Below, piece by piece: positions 1 to 12,546 of a DNA stretch of 64,000 bases. The stretch comes from Citrobacter braakii (GTDB lineage Bacteria; Pseudomonadota; Gammaproteobacteria; Enterobacterales; Enterobacteriaceae): NCBI RefSeq assembly GCF_002075345.1, contig NZ_NAEW01000006.1:186001-250000 (forward strand), read 5' to 3'. The first letter of the stretch is position 1; the number at the start of each line of letters is the position of its first letter. The notes below the pieces were generated by a model. It searched no databases and had not been told where the DNA came from. It saw nothing but the letters and a program-made list of their open reading frames with translations. The translations under genes were made by a program, and so were the position numbers.

Positions 1-479
1 ACGCCTCATTGCGCGGTGACTATGGTCGCCTGATTCTGGAAGCCGGTTCTAACCTGCAGGATAGCTGCATCATGCACGGCTACTGCGACACCGACACTAT
101 CGTGCATGAGAATGGACATATCGGCCATGGCGCAATCCTGCACGGCTGCGTGGTGGGCAGAGATGCACTGATTGGCATGAACAGCGTGATTATGGACGGT
201 GCGGTGATTGGCGAAGAGAGCATTGTCGCCGCCATGAGCTTTGTCAAAGCCGGATTTCAGGGAGAGGCAAGGCAGATGTTGGTTGGTTCACCGGTTCGCG
301 TACTGCGTGAAGTCACGGACCAGGAGCTGGACTGGAAACGGCTGAACACCAAAGAGTATCAGGACCTTGCAATCCGCTGCCAAACAGGACTACACGAAAC
401 CTTGCCATTAACGCAGGTCGAAAAAAACCGGCCGCGCCTGAAAGGCACGACGGACGTAAAGCCAAAATCAGCACGGTAA
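1..479 (+). CDS. caiE: Carnitine operon protein CaiE, 3' part (start lies before the window)
   Basis: The frame is open from the first bases and continues to TAA at 477-479, so the N-terminus is missing; the TTG at 9 is an internal Leu codon, not a start. The visible part shows left-handed beta-helix hexapeptide repeats of the gamma-carbonic anhydrase/acyltransferase type ([27 protein letters not shown]) and the CaiE tail [10 protein letters not shown] and [12 protein letters not shown]. CaiE is linked to carnitine/crotonobetaine metabolism, perhaps in cofactor supply for the CaiB and CaiD steps. It converges on caiF. Identity is firm; biochemical role is less so. Confidence 0.93.
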   Translation, partial: ASLRGDYGRLILEAGSNLQDSCIMHGYCDTDTIVHENGHIGHGAILHGCVVGRDALIGMNSVIMDGAVIGEESIVAAMSFVKAGFQGEARQMLVGSPVRVLREVTDQELDWKRLNTKEYQDLAIRCQTGLHETLPLTQVEKNRPRLKGTTDVKPKSAR

Positions 480-483
480 TTTA

Positions 484-512
484 TGCCGGAGAAGCGCTCA
501 CGCCGATCCGGC
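484..512. repeat. Short REP-like hairpin between caiE and caiF
   Basis: An imperfect inverted repeat with GCCGG and CCGGC ends (GCCGGAGAAGCGC ... CGCCGATCCGGC) lies between the convergent caiE and caiF stop codons. The GCCGGA/TCCGGC ends resemble a REP half-unit. It may help separate the two convergent transcripts. Confidence 0.4.
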
Positions 513-521
513 AAATCACCA

Positions 522-917
522 TTATCGACGCATGCTCTTGGAGAGCATCATCTGCCATTTCTGCTCACGGTTAAGCTCTGTTGGGGGAACCGCTGGCAGT
601 CGCGGCGTTTTCGCCACACTCACCTTTTTTTCCTGCAAATTGTGATTCAAGCGTCTGTAGAGATGAGAATCAATACTGATGACTTTCACCAAACGCTGGC
701 ACTGGCAGCCGCGGCCTGCAATTTGATTAGGGATCATCTTAACTTCACAAACAATTTCTCCCACTTCCGACAGAATATAAGAGAGCGTATTAATTGCTTT
801 GCAGTGTTCAATATCAAAATGGCGGGAAATTTCCTTTGCTGTGATCCAACGATCTTCAGCCATCATCCAGTCAGCAATTAACAAATAAAGCGGTCTTTCA
901 ACATATTTTTCACACAT
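522..917 (-). CDS. caiF: CaiF, transcriptional activator of the carnitine (cai/fix) operons
   Basis: 131 aa from ATG at 917, the length of E. coli CaiF. A GTG two codons upstream is possible but not needed. CaiF activates the divergent caiTABCDE and fixABCX operons under anaerobic conditions with carnitine. The N-terminal part (YLLIADWMMAEDRWITAKEISRHFDIEH) is a helix-turn-helix-like segment and the C-terminus NREQKWQMMLSKSMRR is family-typical. In E. coli caiF is itself controlled by CRP and FNR; about 190 bp of AT-rich upstream DNA is available here for that. Confidence 0.95.
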   Translation of the reverse strand: MCEKYVERPLYLLIADWMMAEDRWITAKEISRHFDIEHCKAINTLSYILSEVGEIVCEVKMIPNQIAGRGCQCQRLVKVISIDSHLYRRLNHNLQEKKVSVAKTPRLPAVPPTELNREQKWQMMLSKSMRR

Positions 918-1108
918 AAGCACACCATTTCACAAATTAAAAATCTGGCTACGGCCTGTCCAAATTAATAAAAACTAAGCCATATTAAAATTGTGGATAT
1001 AATGGATAGTATGCGACTTGAATGTTGATTAGTGTGAGCAACATCGTGCTTATTACATTGAAAATGTGGTTATGAAAGCGCGGTTGGCCAGGAATGACCT
1101 TATGAGAG

Positions 1109-1190
1109 ATAAAAAAAGGGTTTCTTTACAGAAACCCTTTCCCAATTATATTGCAGGCCCGGTTAGCGCAATTATCACCGGGCCTTTTTT

Positions 1191-1192
<2 letters not shown>
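1109..1192. terminator. Tandem hairpins downstream of carB
   Basis: Two hairpins follow carB. The proximal one pairs GGCCCGGT (1156-1163) with ACCGGGCC (1177-1184). The distal one pairs AAAGGGTTTCT with AGAAACCCTTT (1115-1140) and is followed, on the minus strand, by a run of T (1109-1115). The distal hairpin is a classic intrinsic terminator for carAB. Confidence 0.85.
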
Positions 1193-4418
<3,226 letters not shown>

Positions 4419-4435
4419 GGCTCTTTTACTCCTGA

Positions 4436-5584
4436 TTATTTCGCGGACTGACGGTATTGCTCAATTAACTCGATAAAGTGGTCGAACAGCGGCGCAGCGT
4501 CGTGTGGACCTGGGCTTGCTTCAGGGTGCCCCTGGAAGCTGAACGCCGGTTTGTCGGTACGATGAATCCCCTGCAGGGTGCCGTCGAACAGCGACTTGTG
4601 GGTCACGCGCAGGTTGGCAGGCATGGAGGCCTCATCGACCGCAAAACCGTGGTTCTGAGCGGTGATCATCACGGTGTTGTTATCAATATCTTTTACCGGA
4701 TGGTTGCCGCCGTGGTGGCCAAACTTCATCTTAATGGTCTTCGCACCGCTTGCCAGCGCCAGCAGTTGATGGCCGAGGCAGATGCCAAATACCGGAATAT
4801 CGGTTTCGAGGAATTTCTGAATCGCGGTAATCGCGTAGTCGCACGGCGCCGGATCGCCAGGACCGTTGGACAGGAAGATACCGTCCGGATTCATCTTCAG
4901 AACATCTTCAGCAGAGGTTTTCGCCGGCACAACCGTCAGGCGGCAGCCGCGATCCGCTAACATACGCAGAATGTTACGTTTAGCGCCGAAATCGTAGGCC
5001 ACTACGTGGAACGGCAGTTCATCGGCAGATTTAGCTTCCGGCAGGTCACCGGCCAGCGTCCAACTACCTTGTGTCCAGCTATAAGGCTCCGCGGTGGTCA
5101 CTTCTTTCGCCAGATCCATACCGTTCAGCCCCGGGAAGGCTTTCGCTTTTTCCAGCGCCAGCGCCGCATCCGGGTTATCACCCGCGATAATGCAGCCGTT
5201 CTGTGCGCCCTTTTCACGCAGCAAACGCGTCAGCTTACGGGTATCGATATCGGCAATTGCCACAATATTATGGCGTTTGAGGTAAGAAGAGAGGTCTTCG
5301 GTATCGCGGAAGTTGCTGGCAATCAGCGGCAGGTCGCGGATGACCAGGCCTTGCGCATGTACTTGAGAAGATTCTGCATCGGCTTCATTGGTGCCGACAT
5401 TACCGATATGAGGATAAGTAAGAGTGACGATTTGGCGGGAATAGGAAGGATCAGTGAGGATTTCTTGATAACCGGTCATTGAAGTATTGAAAACGACTTC
5501 CCCAACCGCCGAACCTGTTGCCCCTATGGCCCGACCGTGAAACTGGGTTCCGTCTTCCAGAACCAATAGCGCTGACTTAATCAA
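4436..5584 (-). CDS. carA: Carbamoyl-phosphate synthase, small (glutamine amidotransferase) subunit
   Basis: 382 aa if started at TTG 5584, the unusual start used in E. coli; GGAGG sits just upstream (minus strand, 5590-5594). An upstream ATG in the same frame would add nine residues but is not preceded by a better site. CarA hydrolyses glutamine and channels ammonia to CarB. The class I amidotransferase triad is visible: the Cys of FGICLGHQ and the His and Glu of FQGHPEAS near the C-terminus. First gene of carAB. Confidence 0.98.
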   Translation of the reverse strand: MIKSALLVLEDGTQFHGRAIGATGSAVGEVVFNTSMTGYQEILTDPSYSRQIVTLTYPHIGNVGTNEADAESSQVHAQGLVIRDLPLIASNFRDTEDLSSYLKRHNIVAIADIDTRKLTRLLREKGAQNGCIIAGDNPDAALALEKAKAFPGLNGMDLAKEVTTAEPYSWTQGSWTLAGDLPEAKSADELPFHVVAYDFGAKRNILRMLADRGCRLTVVPAKTSAEDVLKMNPDGIFLSNGPGDPAPCDYAITAIQKFLETDIPVFGICLGHQLLALASGAKTIKMKFGHHGGNHPVKDIDNNTVMITAQNHGFAVDEASMPANLRVTHKSLFDGTLQGIHRTDKPAFSFQGHPEASPGPHDAAPLFDHFIELIEQYRQSAK

Positions 5585-5760
5585 AACACCCTCCAGAGAA
5601 TATTCACTCACTTTATTTGCATATTAATTCATTAACACTTCATGAATCAATGCAAATTTGCTTACCTATGGATTTCTGGCAAACGGCGGCATTCTAGAGA
5701 TAGCCCACGTAAAAGTCTACCCAAAAGGGCATTTTTTATTATTATTTTACGCCACTGGGA
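5585..5760 (-). promoter_or_regulatory. carAB control region: pyrimidine promoter P1 and arginine-controlled P2
   Basis: P1, minus strand: -35 TAGACT (5714-5719), 17-bp spacer, -10 TAGAAT (5691-5696), start at the G of GTTTGC (5684-5679). In E. coli this start sequence allows UTP-sensitive reiterative transcription. Closer to the gene lie two ArgR-box-like sites, TGAATTAATATGCA (5631-5618) and TTTGCATTGATTCA (5656-5643), overlapping the expected P2. The remaining DNA up to the dapB terminator is AT-rich and would hold the PepA/PurR/IHF/RutR sites known in E. coli; I did not resolve those. Confidence 0.85.
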
Positions 5761-5956
5761 TAAAACACACGATTTAACAGGCAAAAAGATCAGCTAACTT
5801 GGGGTAGAAAACGCTTGCGGAAGATAAAGAGTGTAAAAACAGGAAGCGCGATAGATAAAAGTGGACCGCTTGGTCAAAATTTACATTGAAATAACAAAAT
5901 AACCATGCAAAACACCAACAAACAGGCCATTAAATAAAAAATCAAATTAAAAAACG

Positions 5957-5986
5957 AAAAATAAAAGGGCAATAAAATATTGCCCT
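5957..5986 (-). terminator. Intrinsic terminator of dapB
   Basis: GGGCAATA (5967-5974) pairs with TATTGCCC (5978-5985) around a 3-nt loop. On the minus strand a T-rich tract follows, as expected downstream of dapB. The rest of 5761-6039 is AT-rich with no gene seen. Confidence 0.8.
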
Positions 5987-6039
5987 ATGTAATCAAATAG
6001 TTATGATTACAATAACCACATCACGAAGGGTAATAAAAG

Positions 6040-6876
<837 letters not shown>

Positions 6877-6994
6877 TTAATTTTACGTAAATCGTTTTCA
6901 GATTAACCAGCACATCGCTGCGCCGCCAGCCGAAAACGTCGATAATTAGAATTTAATGATAAACAGGGAGAGATATCAGTAAAAGGCATGACGA

Positions 6995-8002
6995 TCAGCG
7001 AAAACCACATGATTCTCTGACCACCAGCGCAGGTGGCAGAATAATGCGTTTCGGAGGTTCGTCATTTCCCTGAATGCGACTATAAAGTAGCTCCCCAGCC
7101 TTGCGACCTATCTCTTTTGCGGCCACCGACACGGTGGTGAGCGCAGGTTGTACCAGCGCCGCTTCGGTGATGTCATCGAACCCCACCAGCGCAAAATCGC
7201 GCCCTGGTTCACGCCCCATTTTACGTAATGCCTGCATAACCCCAAGCGCCACAATATCCTGATAACAAACGGCGGCAGTAATTTCCGGGAACCGCATAAG
7301 AAGCGACTCTGCCACTTTTGCGCCGTCAATCTGGCTGGCCTGCGTCGCCACTATCCATTGCGGATTCGGCGATATTCCCTGCTCCAGCAACGTGCTGGTG
7401 AATCCACCGATACGCTGTGCCCGGCTCCCGGAACTTGGGCTACCACCGATAAACGCAATATTCTTATGCCCCATTTTGACTAAATGGGTGGTGGCCATTT
7501 GCGTACCGAGAAAGTTGTCGGTTCCCACAAAATCAAAATCAGGGTCGCTAAGAGGGCGAACCACCATGATGGCGGGAATATTGCGCCTTTTCAGCGCCTC
7601 GAAGAAGGAGGTCGGTGTTTCACGCGCCGCGCAGAGCACCATGCCGCAGGCATTATTGCGCATCAACGAGTCGACAAATTTTTGCTGCCTTTCTCCTGAC
7701 TCTTCACTGTTTGCCAGAAACAGAAGCAGGTCATGCCGCTCCATCTCATGGCTTAGCCCTGCAGTCATCTCACCGTAAAAAGGGTTAGTGATATCGTGTA
7801 ACAACAATCCGACCTGATTACTGCTCCGGTTACGCAGGTTGGCGGCGGTTTGATTATAAACGTAGCCGGCATCGTCCAGCGCTTTGAGCACCCTGTCACG
7901 TGTGACCTGAGAAATGCGCCCCCGGTTACGCAACACCATTGAAACGGTTGCCGTGGAGACTCCCGCGCGTTCAGCAACCTGCGCCAGCGTGACTGTAGTC
8001 AT
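6995..8002 (-). CDS. LacI-family (MalI-like) repressor of the adjacent PTS locus
   Basis: 335 aa. The N-terminus is a LacI helix-turn-helix (VTLAQVAERAGVSTATVSMVLRNRGRISQVTRDRV) with hinge-like sequence around residues 50-60, followed by a periplasmic-binding-protein-like sensor domain (NQVGLLLHDITNPFYGEMTAGL ... VGFDDITEAALVQPALTTV). The residue pattern is closer to MalI than to LacI. It is transcribed divergently from the PTS operon, and a near-palindrome (8025-8040) lies 22 bp ahead of its start, suggesting autoregulation. The inducer is unknown. Not present at this site in E. coli K-12. Confidence 0.9.
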   Translation of the reverse strand: MTTVTLAQVAERAGVSTATVSMVLRNRGRISQVTRDRVLKALDDAGYVYNQTAANLRNRSSNQVGLLLHDITNPFYGEMTAGLSHEMERHDLLLFLANSEESGERQQKFVDSLMRNNACGMVLCAARETPTSFFEALKRRNIPAIMVVRPLSDPDFDFVGTDNFLGTQMATTHLVKMGHKNIAFIGGSPSSGSRAQRIGGFTSTLLEQGISPNPQWIVATQASQIDGAKVAESLLMRFPEITAAVCYQDIVALGVMQALRKMGREPGRDFALVGFDDITEAALVQPALTTVSVAAKEIGRKAGELLYSRIQGNDEPPKRIILPPALVVRESCGFR

Positions 8003-8024
8003 GACCTCTCCTGTTTATTTCGAA

Positions 8025-8040
8025 GGTTAATCGAATAACC
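8025..8040. promoter_or_regulatory. Putative operator O1, close to the regulator gene
   Basis: GGTTAATCGAATAACC is an imperfect palindrome with GGTTA/TAACC arms. It shares the TTAATCG half-site with the other operators of this locus and lies just upstream of the LacI-family gene. Confidence 0.7.
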
Positions 8041-8056
8041 GAAATATTGCCTTTTT

Positions 8057-8078
8057 ACGTGTGATTCACATCACGCTA
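8057..8078. promoter_or_regulatory. CRP-cAMP binding site
   Basis: TGTGATTCACATCACG (8060-8075) matches the consensus TGTGA-N6-TCACA at nine of ten positions. It lies between the divergent regulator and PTS operon, about 110 bp before the first PTS-operon gene. It suggests catabolite-controlled transcription. Confidence 0.8.
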
Positions 8079-8114
8079 ACGTGCATTTCACCGCACTGGA
8101 TTCTGATTATGGCG

Positions 8115-8131
8115 GGTTAATCGCGTTAACC
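8115..8131. promoter_or_regulatory. Putative operator O2
   Basis: GGTTAATCGCGTTAACC has perfect GGTTAA/TTAACC arms around a 5-bp centre. It belongs to the same operator family as O1, O3 and the site at 13923-13944. Confidence 0.7.
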
Positions 8132-8146
8132 ACACTATGAAAATAA

Positions 8147-8164
8147 GGTTAATCGATTAATCTT
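8147..8164. promoter_or_regulatory. Putative operator O3, ahead of the PTS operon
   Basis: TTAATCGATTAA (8149-8160) is a perfect 12-bp palindrome, 29 bp before the start codon of the first gene, in a position to block transcription. The same 12 bp recurs exactly at 13928-13939. Confidence 0.78.
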
Positions 8165-8189
8165 AAATAAGCCAACACGGAGACAGAAT

Positions 8190-9935
8190 ATGCGTACAAC
8201 CTATAATAAATTCCCTGAGGTTAACGTTCAGGGCTATGACAACCACGCCTGGCAGGGTTGGTCGTCAATTCATTCAGTGCTTAACACCAGGGTTTCTACC
8301 GCCGCCAAAACCGTATTGATCGTGGATTGCTATCCGGGCGTGCGGCTTGACGAGCTGGAGCAACAGCTTGTTACGACATTAGATACCGCACTGGTGCTAA
8401 ATATTGAATCCGCCCGCCGCGATGAGCAGGCCCTGCATGATTTACTGGCGCGTAACCTTACCGACGATCGCGTATTCGGCGTTCTCTCCTGTCATCACCT
8501 GGATGAATTTTTTGATAGCGACAAACTCAGCCAACTCCGCCAACAGATTGATGCCGTTACCACAGGGCTGGTTGTCGTGTACGGCTCGGGCGCTGCGCTG
8601 GCACACCCTGGTGACGTACTGGTTTATGCCGATCTTCCGCGCTGGGAAATTCAACAGCGTATGCGTCATAACGGGCTGGGTAACTGGGGTGCAGAAAACC
8701 AGGATGAAGATATTCTTCGTCGTTACAAACGTGCTTTTTTCATTGAATGGCGGGTATTCGACAAACACAAAACGCCGTTACTCAAACGCGCCGATTATTT
8801 GCTCGATACCACGGTAGAAAATAGTCCCGCGATGGTCAGCGGCGACGCGTTACGCGCCGGTCTGCAACAAACCACCGAACAACCGTTTCGCGTTGCCCCT
8901 TTCTTTGACCCAGGCGTCTGGGGCGGGCAATGGATGAAACAACGCTTCGATCTCGATCCCTCAGCCCCCAATTACGCGTGGTGTTTTGATTGCGTGCCCG
9001 AGGAAAACAGCCTGTTACTGCGTTTTGGCAACGTGCGGATCGAGATCCCCTCTCAGGATCTGGTGCTGACCTGTCCCCGCCCCCTGCTGGGTGAAAAAGT
9101 TCACGCACGCTTTGGCGCGGAATTCCCCATCCGTTTTGACTTCCTCGACACTATTGGCGGCCAGAATTTGAGCTTTCAGGTTCATCCTCTCACGGAGTAC
9201 ATTCAACAGCAGTTTGGTATGCACTATACCCAGGATGAGAGCTATTACATTCTCGAAGCCGAGCCGGACGCCGTGGTGTATCTCGGGACCAAAACCGGGA
9301 TCGCACCGCAGGATATGCTCGACGACCTCCGGGCTGCGGGTCGTGGCGAAAAAACCTTTGATGATGAACGATTCGTTAACCAGATCCCCGCACATAAACA
9401 CGATCACTTCCTGATCCCCGCCGGAACCGTACACTGCTCGGGTGCAGGAACCATGGTGCTGGAGATCAGCGCAACGCCCTATATCTTCACCTTCAAGCTG
9501 TGGGATTGGGGCCGCTTAGGGTTAGACGGCTTACCGCGTCCGGTGCATCTGGATCACGGTCAGCAGGTTATTGACTGGCAGCGAGACACGCAATGGGTGC
9601 ACGACAACCTCGTCAACCGTATTGAACCCCTGGCTGAAGGGGAGGGTTGGCGGGAAGAAAGAACCGGAATGCACGAACGCGAATTTATCGAAACGCGTCG
9701 CCATTGGTTTACGGCACCGGTCACTCACCATACCCATGGCGGCGTCAACGTCCTGAACCTGGTCGAAGGTGCGCAGGCCGTTGTTGAAAGCCCGAGCGGT
9801 GCGTTTCCCCCCTTTGTCGTCAACTATGCAGAGACCTTTATCATCCCTGCCGCCGTCGGAGAATATCGTATTTCGCCGTTTGGCAAAGGCGTCGGTCAAC
9901 AGCTCGCCACGATTAAAGCCTGGGTTAGAGGATAA
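8190..9935 (+). CDS. Class I phosphomannose-isomerase-like protein with N-terminal extra domain
   Basis: 581 aa; ATG at 8190 is preceded by GGAGA. The C-terminal half is a type I phosphomannose isomerase cupin. QVHP (Q330, H332), the Glu of TQDESYYI (E350) and PAGTVHCSGAG (H415) fit the zinc ligands, and LWDWGR (437-442) fits the catalytic arginine loop. About 230 residues precede it, with a strand-turn region VLIVDCYPGVRLDE that looks like a kinase P-loop without the GKS/T residues. Its function is unknown. The protein is much longer than ManA (about 390 aa). It should interconvert aldose and ketose phosphates made by the following PTS; the actual sugar is not evident. Confidence 0.8.
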   Translation: MRTTYNKFPEVNVQGYDNHAWQGWSSIHSVLNTRVSTAAKTVLIVDCYPGVRLDELEQQLVTTLDTALVLNIESARRDEQALHDLLARNLTDDRVFGVLSCHHLDEFFDSDKLSQLRQQIDAVTTGLVVVYGSGAALAHPGDVLVYADLPRWEIQQRMRHNGLGNWGAENQDEDILRRYKRAFFIEWRVFDKHKTPLLKRADYLLDTTVENSPAMVSGDALRAGLQQTTEQPFRVAPFFDPGVWGGQWMKQRFDLDPSAPNYAWCFDCVPEENSLLLRFGNVRIEIPSQDLVLTCPRPLLGEKVHARFGAEFPIRFDFLDTIGGQNLSFQVHPLTEYIQQQFGMHYTQDESYYILEAEPDAVVYLGTKTGIAPQDMLDDLRAAGRGEKTFDDERFVNQIPAHKHDHFLIPAGTVHCSGAGTMVLEISATPYIFTFKLWDWGRLGLDGLPRPVHLDHGQQVIDWQRDTQWVHDNLVNRIEPLAEGEGWREERTGMHEREFIETRRHWFTAPVTHHTHGGVNVLNLVEGAQAVVESPSGAFPPFVVNYAETFIIPAAVGEYRISPFGKGVGQQLATIKAWVRG

Positions 9936-9939
9936 GCGC

Positions 9940-10368
9940 ATGATTAACGTAATTGTTGCCACCCATGGTCCCCTGGCGGACGCGCTTCTCGCCAGCGGTC
10001 GTATGGTTTATGGAGAATTACCGCATGTTTACCCCGTCACGCTGAGTGAACAGGCAGGTATCGAAGGGTTTAAAGCGACGTTCTCTCAGGTTCTCACCAG
10101 TGCCGGAAAAGACGCTGACGGCGTACTGGTGCTGTGTGACATGCAAAGCGGTACGCCGTGGAATGTCGCCTGCCATCATGCTTTTTCTTCACAAACGGTT
10201 CCTCCCGTTGCCGTCGTAGCGGGGGTCAATTTCCCGATGCTGTTACAAAGCGAGGAGATTTGCCATTTAACGGATGTTCACGCCGCAGCCGTCGAGCTGT
10301 TGGCGCTGACGATACCCACGCTGATTAAAGCCGCCCCGGTTTTATCCGTTCAGTCCGACGATTTTTAA
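9940..10368 (+). CDS. PTS mannose-family EIIA component
   Basis: 142 aa from the ATG at 9940, four bases after the stop of the preceding gene; longer reading of the same frame upstream would overlap that gene and is unlikely. The N-terminus INVIVATHGPLADALLASG carries the phosphorylated His (H9) of the mannose-class EIIA fold, and VLVLCDMQSGTPWNVAC is the family's second conserved stretch. It receives phosphate from HPr and passes it to the EIIB encoded next. Cytoplasmic. Confidence 0.9.
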   Translation: MINVIVATHGPLADALLASGRMVYGELPHVYPVTLSEQAGIEGFKATFSQVLTSAGKDADGVLVLCDMQSGTPWNVACHHAFSSQTVPPVAVVAGVNFPMLLQSEEICHLTDVHAAAVELLALTIPTLIKAAPVLSVQSDDF

Positions 10369-10379
10369 AGGAAAACACT

Positions 10380-10874
10380 ATGAGTATTTCTTTTGTACGT
10401 ATCGATGACCGCGTAATCCATGGGCAGCTCGTGACACGTTGGGCCAAAGAGCTGCCCTGTGATGGGATCGTCGCTATAGACGACGCCGTCGCGGCCGACC
10501 CTTTGCTCTCTTCGGTGATGAAAGGCGCCGTACAGGACACCAAAGTTTGGTTGTTTGATACGGCCACCGCGATTGAAAAATTGCCAAAAGTCATTGCCAG
10601 CGAGAAACGTTATTTCGTCATTGGCAAATCACCCGTCACGCTCAAACGCATTGAAGAAGCAGGTATCAGCCTGAAAAATGCCAACGGCAAGATTAATGTG
10701 GGTCCGATGAGCGCGCGTGCTGATACCACCACCATCGGCCCGAATCAGTCGGTCAACGGGGATGAAATTGCCGCCTTTGACTGGCTGACGCAACATGGGC
10801 ACCTGGTTGAGTTTCGCCTGGTTCCTGATGCCAGTTGCTACAGCTGGCAGGACGCACGTCAGAAGCTGAAATAA
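10380..10874 (+). CDS. PTS mannose/sorbose-family EIIB component
   Basis: 164 aa. ISFVRIDDRVIHGQLVTRW contains the phosphorylation-site His (H15) in the invariant DDR-x-IHGQ motif of mannose-family EIIB. GKINVGPMSARADTT is the other conserved block. The start ATG at 10380 is preceded by AAAGGAAAA. It transfers phosphate from EIIA to the incoming sugar at the EIIC/EIID channel. Tight spacing (11 bp) to EIIA and to EIIC shows one operon. Confidence 0.92.
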   Translation: MSISFVRIDDRVIHGQLVTRWAKELPCDGIVAIDDAVAADPLLSSVMKGAVQDTKVWLFDTATAIEKLPKVIASEKRYFVIGKSPVTLKRIEEAGISLKNANGKINVGPMSARADTTTIGPNQSVNGDEIAAFDWLTQHGHLVEFRLVPDASCYSWQDARQKLK

Positions 10875-10884
10875 GGAGCGCACG

Positions 10885-11685
10885 ATGATTATCGAAGCTA
10901 CGTTGATTGGCATACTTTGCTATCTCGGCGCCCTCAGCAGTCCCTGGCTTCTGGGGCTGACCGGCGGCTGGTATCTGATCACCCGCCCGCTGATTTCCGG
11001 AATGCTGGTCGGGATAATTCTTGGCGACATTAAAACCGGGATCATGATTGGCGTCGCGGTTCAGGCGGTGTATATCGCGATGGTAACGCCTGGCGGTTCG
11101 ATGCCGGCCGATCTCAACTTTGTTGCTTACCCCGCAATCGCCCTAGGGATCCTTTCAGGAAAAGGCCCCGAGGTCGCGGTCGCGCTGGCGGCGACCATCG
11201 GTATCGCCGGAACCATTTTGTTTAACGCGATGATGGTACTGAACTCTTTCTGGAATCACCGGGCAGATGTGGCGCTGGAACGGGGCGACGAACGCGGTAT
11301 TTACCTGAATAGCGCCATCTGGCCACAGGTGACAAACTTTGTCCTGCGTTTTGTACCGACTTTTATTGCGGTTTACTTCGGCGCGCAATACATCAGCGGT
11401 TTTATGGACAGCTTGCCGAAAATAGTTCTGTCAACGATGAACGTACTGGGCGGCATTTTACCCGCCGTCGGGATCGCGATTTTGCTGAAGCAGATCATCA
11501 AAAACTACACCATGCTGATCTACTTCCTCGTCGGTTTTGTCTGCATCGTATTTTTAAAACTCAACATGGTCGCGCTGGTGATCGTCGGTTCGCTGTTGGC
11601 GTTGATCCATTACAACTACAAACCGGAACCGCCGCAGGCCGCGAATGCAAAGTCGGTAGCCGATGATGAGGAGGATGAATTCTGA
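10885..11685 (+). CDS. PTS mannose-family EIIC (membrane) component
   Basis: 266 aa with several hydrophobic segments (for example residues 3-24, 36-60, 73-115, 180-206, 215-240). SGMLVGIILGDIKTGIMIGVAVQAVYI and GGSMPADLNFVAYPAIALGI are mannose-family EIIC signatures. It forms the sugar channel with EIID. The C-terminal tail is short and acidic. The stop overlaps the ATG of EIID by one base (TGATG), so the two subunits are translationally coupled. Confidence 0.93.
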   Translation: MIIEATLIGILCYLGALSSPWLLGLTGGWYLITRPLISGMLVGIILGDIKTGIMIGVAVQAVYIAMVTPGGSMPADLNFVAYPAIALGILSGKGPEVAVALAATIGIAGTILFNAMMVLNSFWNHRADVALERGDERGIYLNSAIWPQVTNFVLRFVPTFIAVYFGAQYISGFMDSLPKIVLSTMNVLGGILPAVGIAILLKQIIKNYTMLIYFLVGFVCIVFLKLNMVALVIVGSLLALIHYNYKPEPPQAANAKSVADDEEDEF

Positions 11686-12503
11686 TGGAAGAACGTACAC
11701 TTACGCGTAAAGATCTTCGCCGCTGCTGGCGCGCATGGATGATGCACAACTTGTCATCGATGAGTTTTGAACGTCTGGAATCTTTTGGCTTTTGTCTGAG
11801 TATGCTTCCGGTGGCGAAAAAGCTCTATCCCGACGCAGCCCAACGTACTGAAATGCTGCGCCGTCATGCCTCATTCTATAATACGGAGCCCCAGATAGGC
11901 GCGATCGTAAACGGTATGGTGCTGGGGCTGGAGGAGAAAAAAGCGAACGGTGAGCCGATCGATGGGGAGACCATCAATACCCTGAAGGTTGGCCTGATGG
12001 GCCCTATTGCCGGGATCGGCGATTCAATGATCCCTGGCATGCTGATCCCTATCCTGCTCAGCATCGGCATGGCCCTGGCGGCCGGCGGTAACATTCTGGG
12101 GCCGCTGTTTTATACCGTTGCCTGGCTGGCCATCATCATTCCCGGCTCGTGGTTCTTGTTCCTGAAAGGCTACAAAATGGGTTCTGGCTCGGTGGAAATG
12201 CTGGTGAGCAGCAAGTCTGCCCGTCTGCGTGAAGCGTTATCGCTGCTGGGTGTGTTTGTCATGGGGGGCGTAGCGGCCAGCTACGTTAAACTTGGCACCG
12301 GACTGGAGTTTATTACCAAAGATGGGGTGAATATCCATGTTCAACAGATGCTGGACGGTATCTTCCCGCAGTTACTGCCGCTGATTGTGGTGCTTGGTAC
12401 CTGGTATCTGATGGCCAAGCGCGGTGTATCACCAGTGAAAGCGATGATTTTACTGTTGATACTGGCCGCCCTCGGCGTCGCCACGGGCCTGTTTGCGGGA
12501 TAA
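11685..12503 (+). CDS. PTS mannose-family EIID (membrane) component
   Basis: 272 aa. The N-terminal cytoplasmic part (LTRKDLRRCWRAWMMHNLSSMSFERLESFGF) and the conserved GLMGPIAGIGDSMIPGMLIPILL segment identify EIID, a subunit found only in mannose-family permeases. The C-terminus is hydrophobic and ends in the membrane. Last gene of the operon, followed by a strong terminator. With EIIA, EIIB and EIIC it completes a four-gene permease. Confidence 0.94.
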   Translation: MEERTLTRKDLRRCWRAWMMHNLSSMSFERLESFGFCLSMLPVAKKLYPDAAQRTEMLRRHASFYNTEPQIGAIVNGMVLGLEEKKANGEPIDGETINTLKVGLMGPIAGIGDSMIPGMLIPILLSIGMALAAGGNILGPLFYTVAWLAIIIPGSWFLFLKGYKMGSGSVEMLVSSKSARLREALSLLGVFVMGGVAASYVKLGTGLEFITKDGVNIHVQQMLDGIFPQLLPLIVVLGTWYLMAKRGVSPVKAMILLLILAALGVATGLFAG

Positions 12504-12520
12504 CACACAGAAAACGGTAC

Positions 12521-12546
12521 AACCGGGGCTATGCCCCGGTTTTTTT
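12521..12546. terminator. Terminator between the PTS operon and the convergent isomerase operon
   Basis: ACCGGGGC pairs with GCCCCGGT (12522-12540, TAT loop) and is followed by six T on the plus strand. The T run overlaps the stop codon of the convergent gene. Confidence 0.9.

Noticed and set aside
483-881. 132-aa plus-strand frame opposite caiF
   Set aside because: Shadow of caiF; the minus-strand protein is clearly CaiF.
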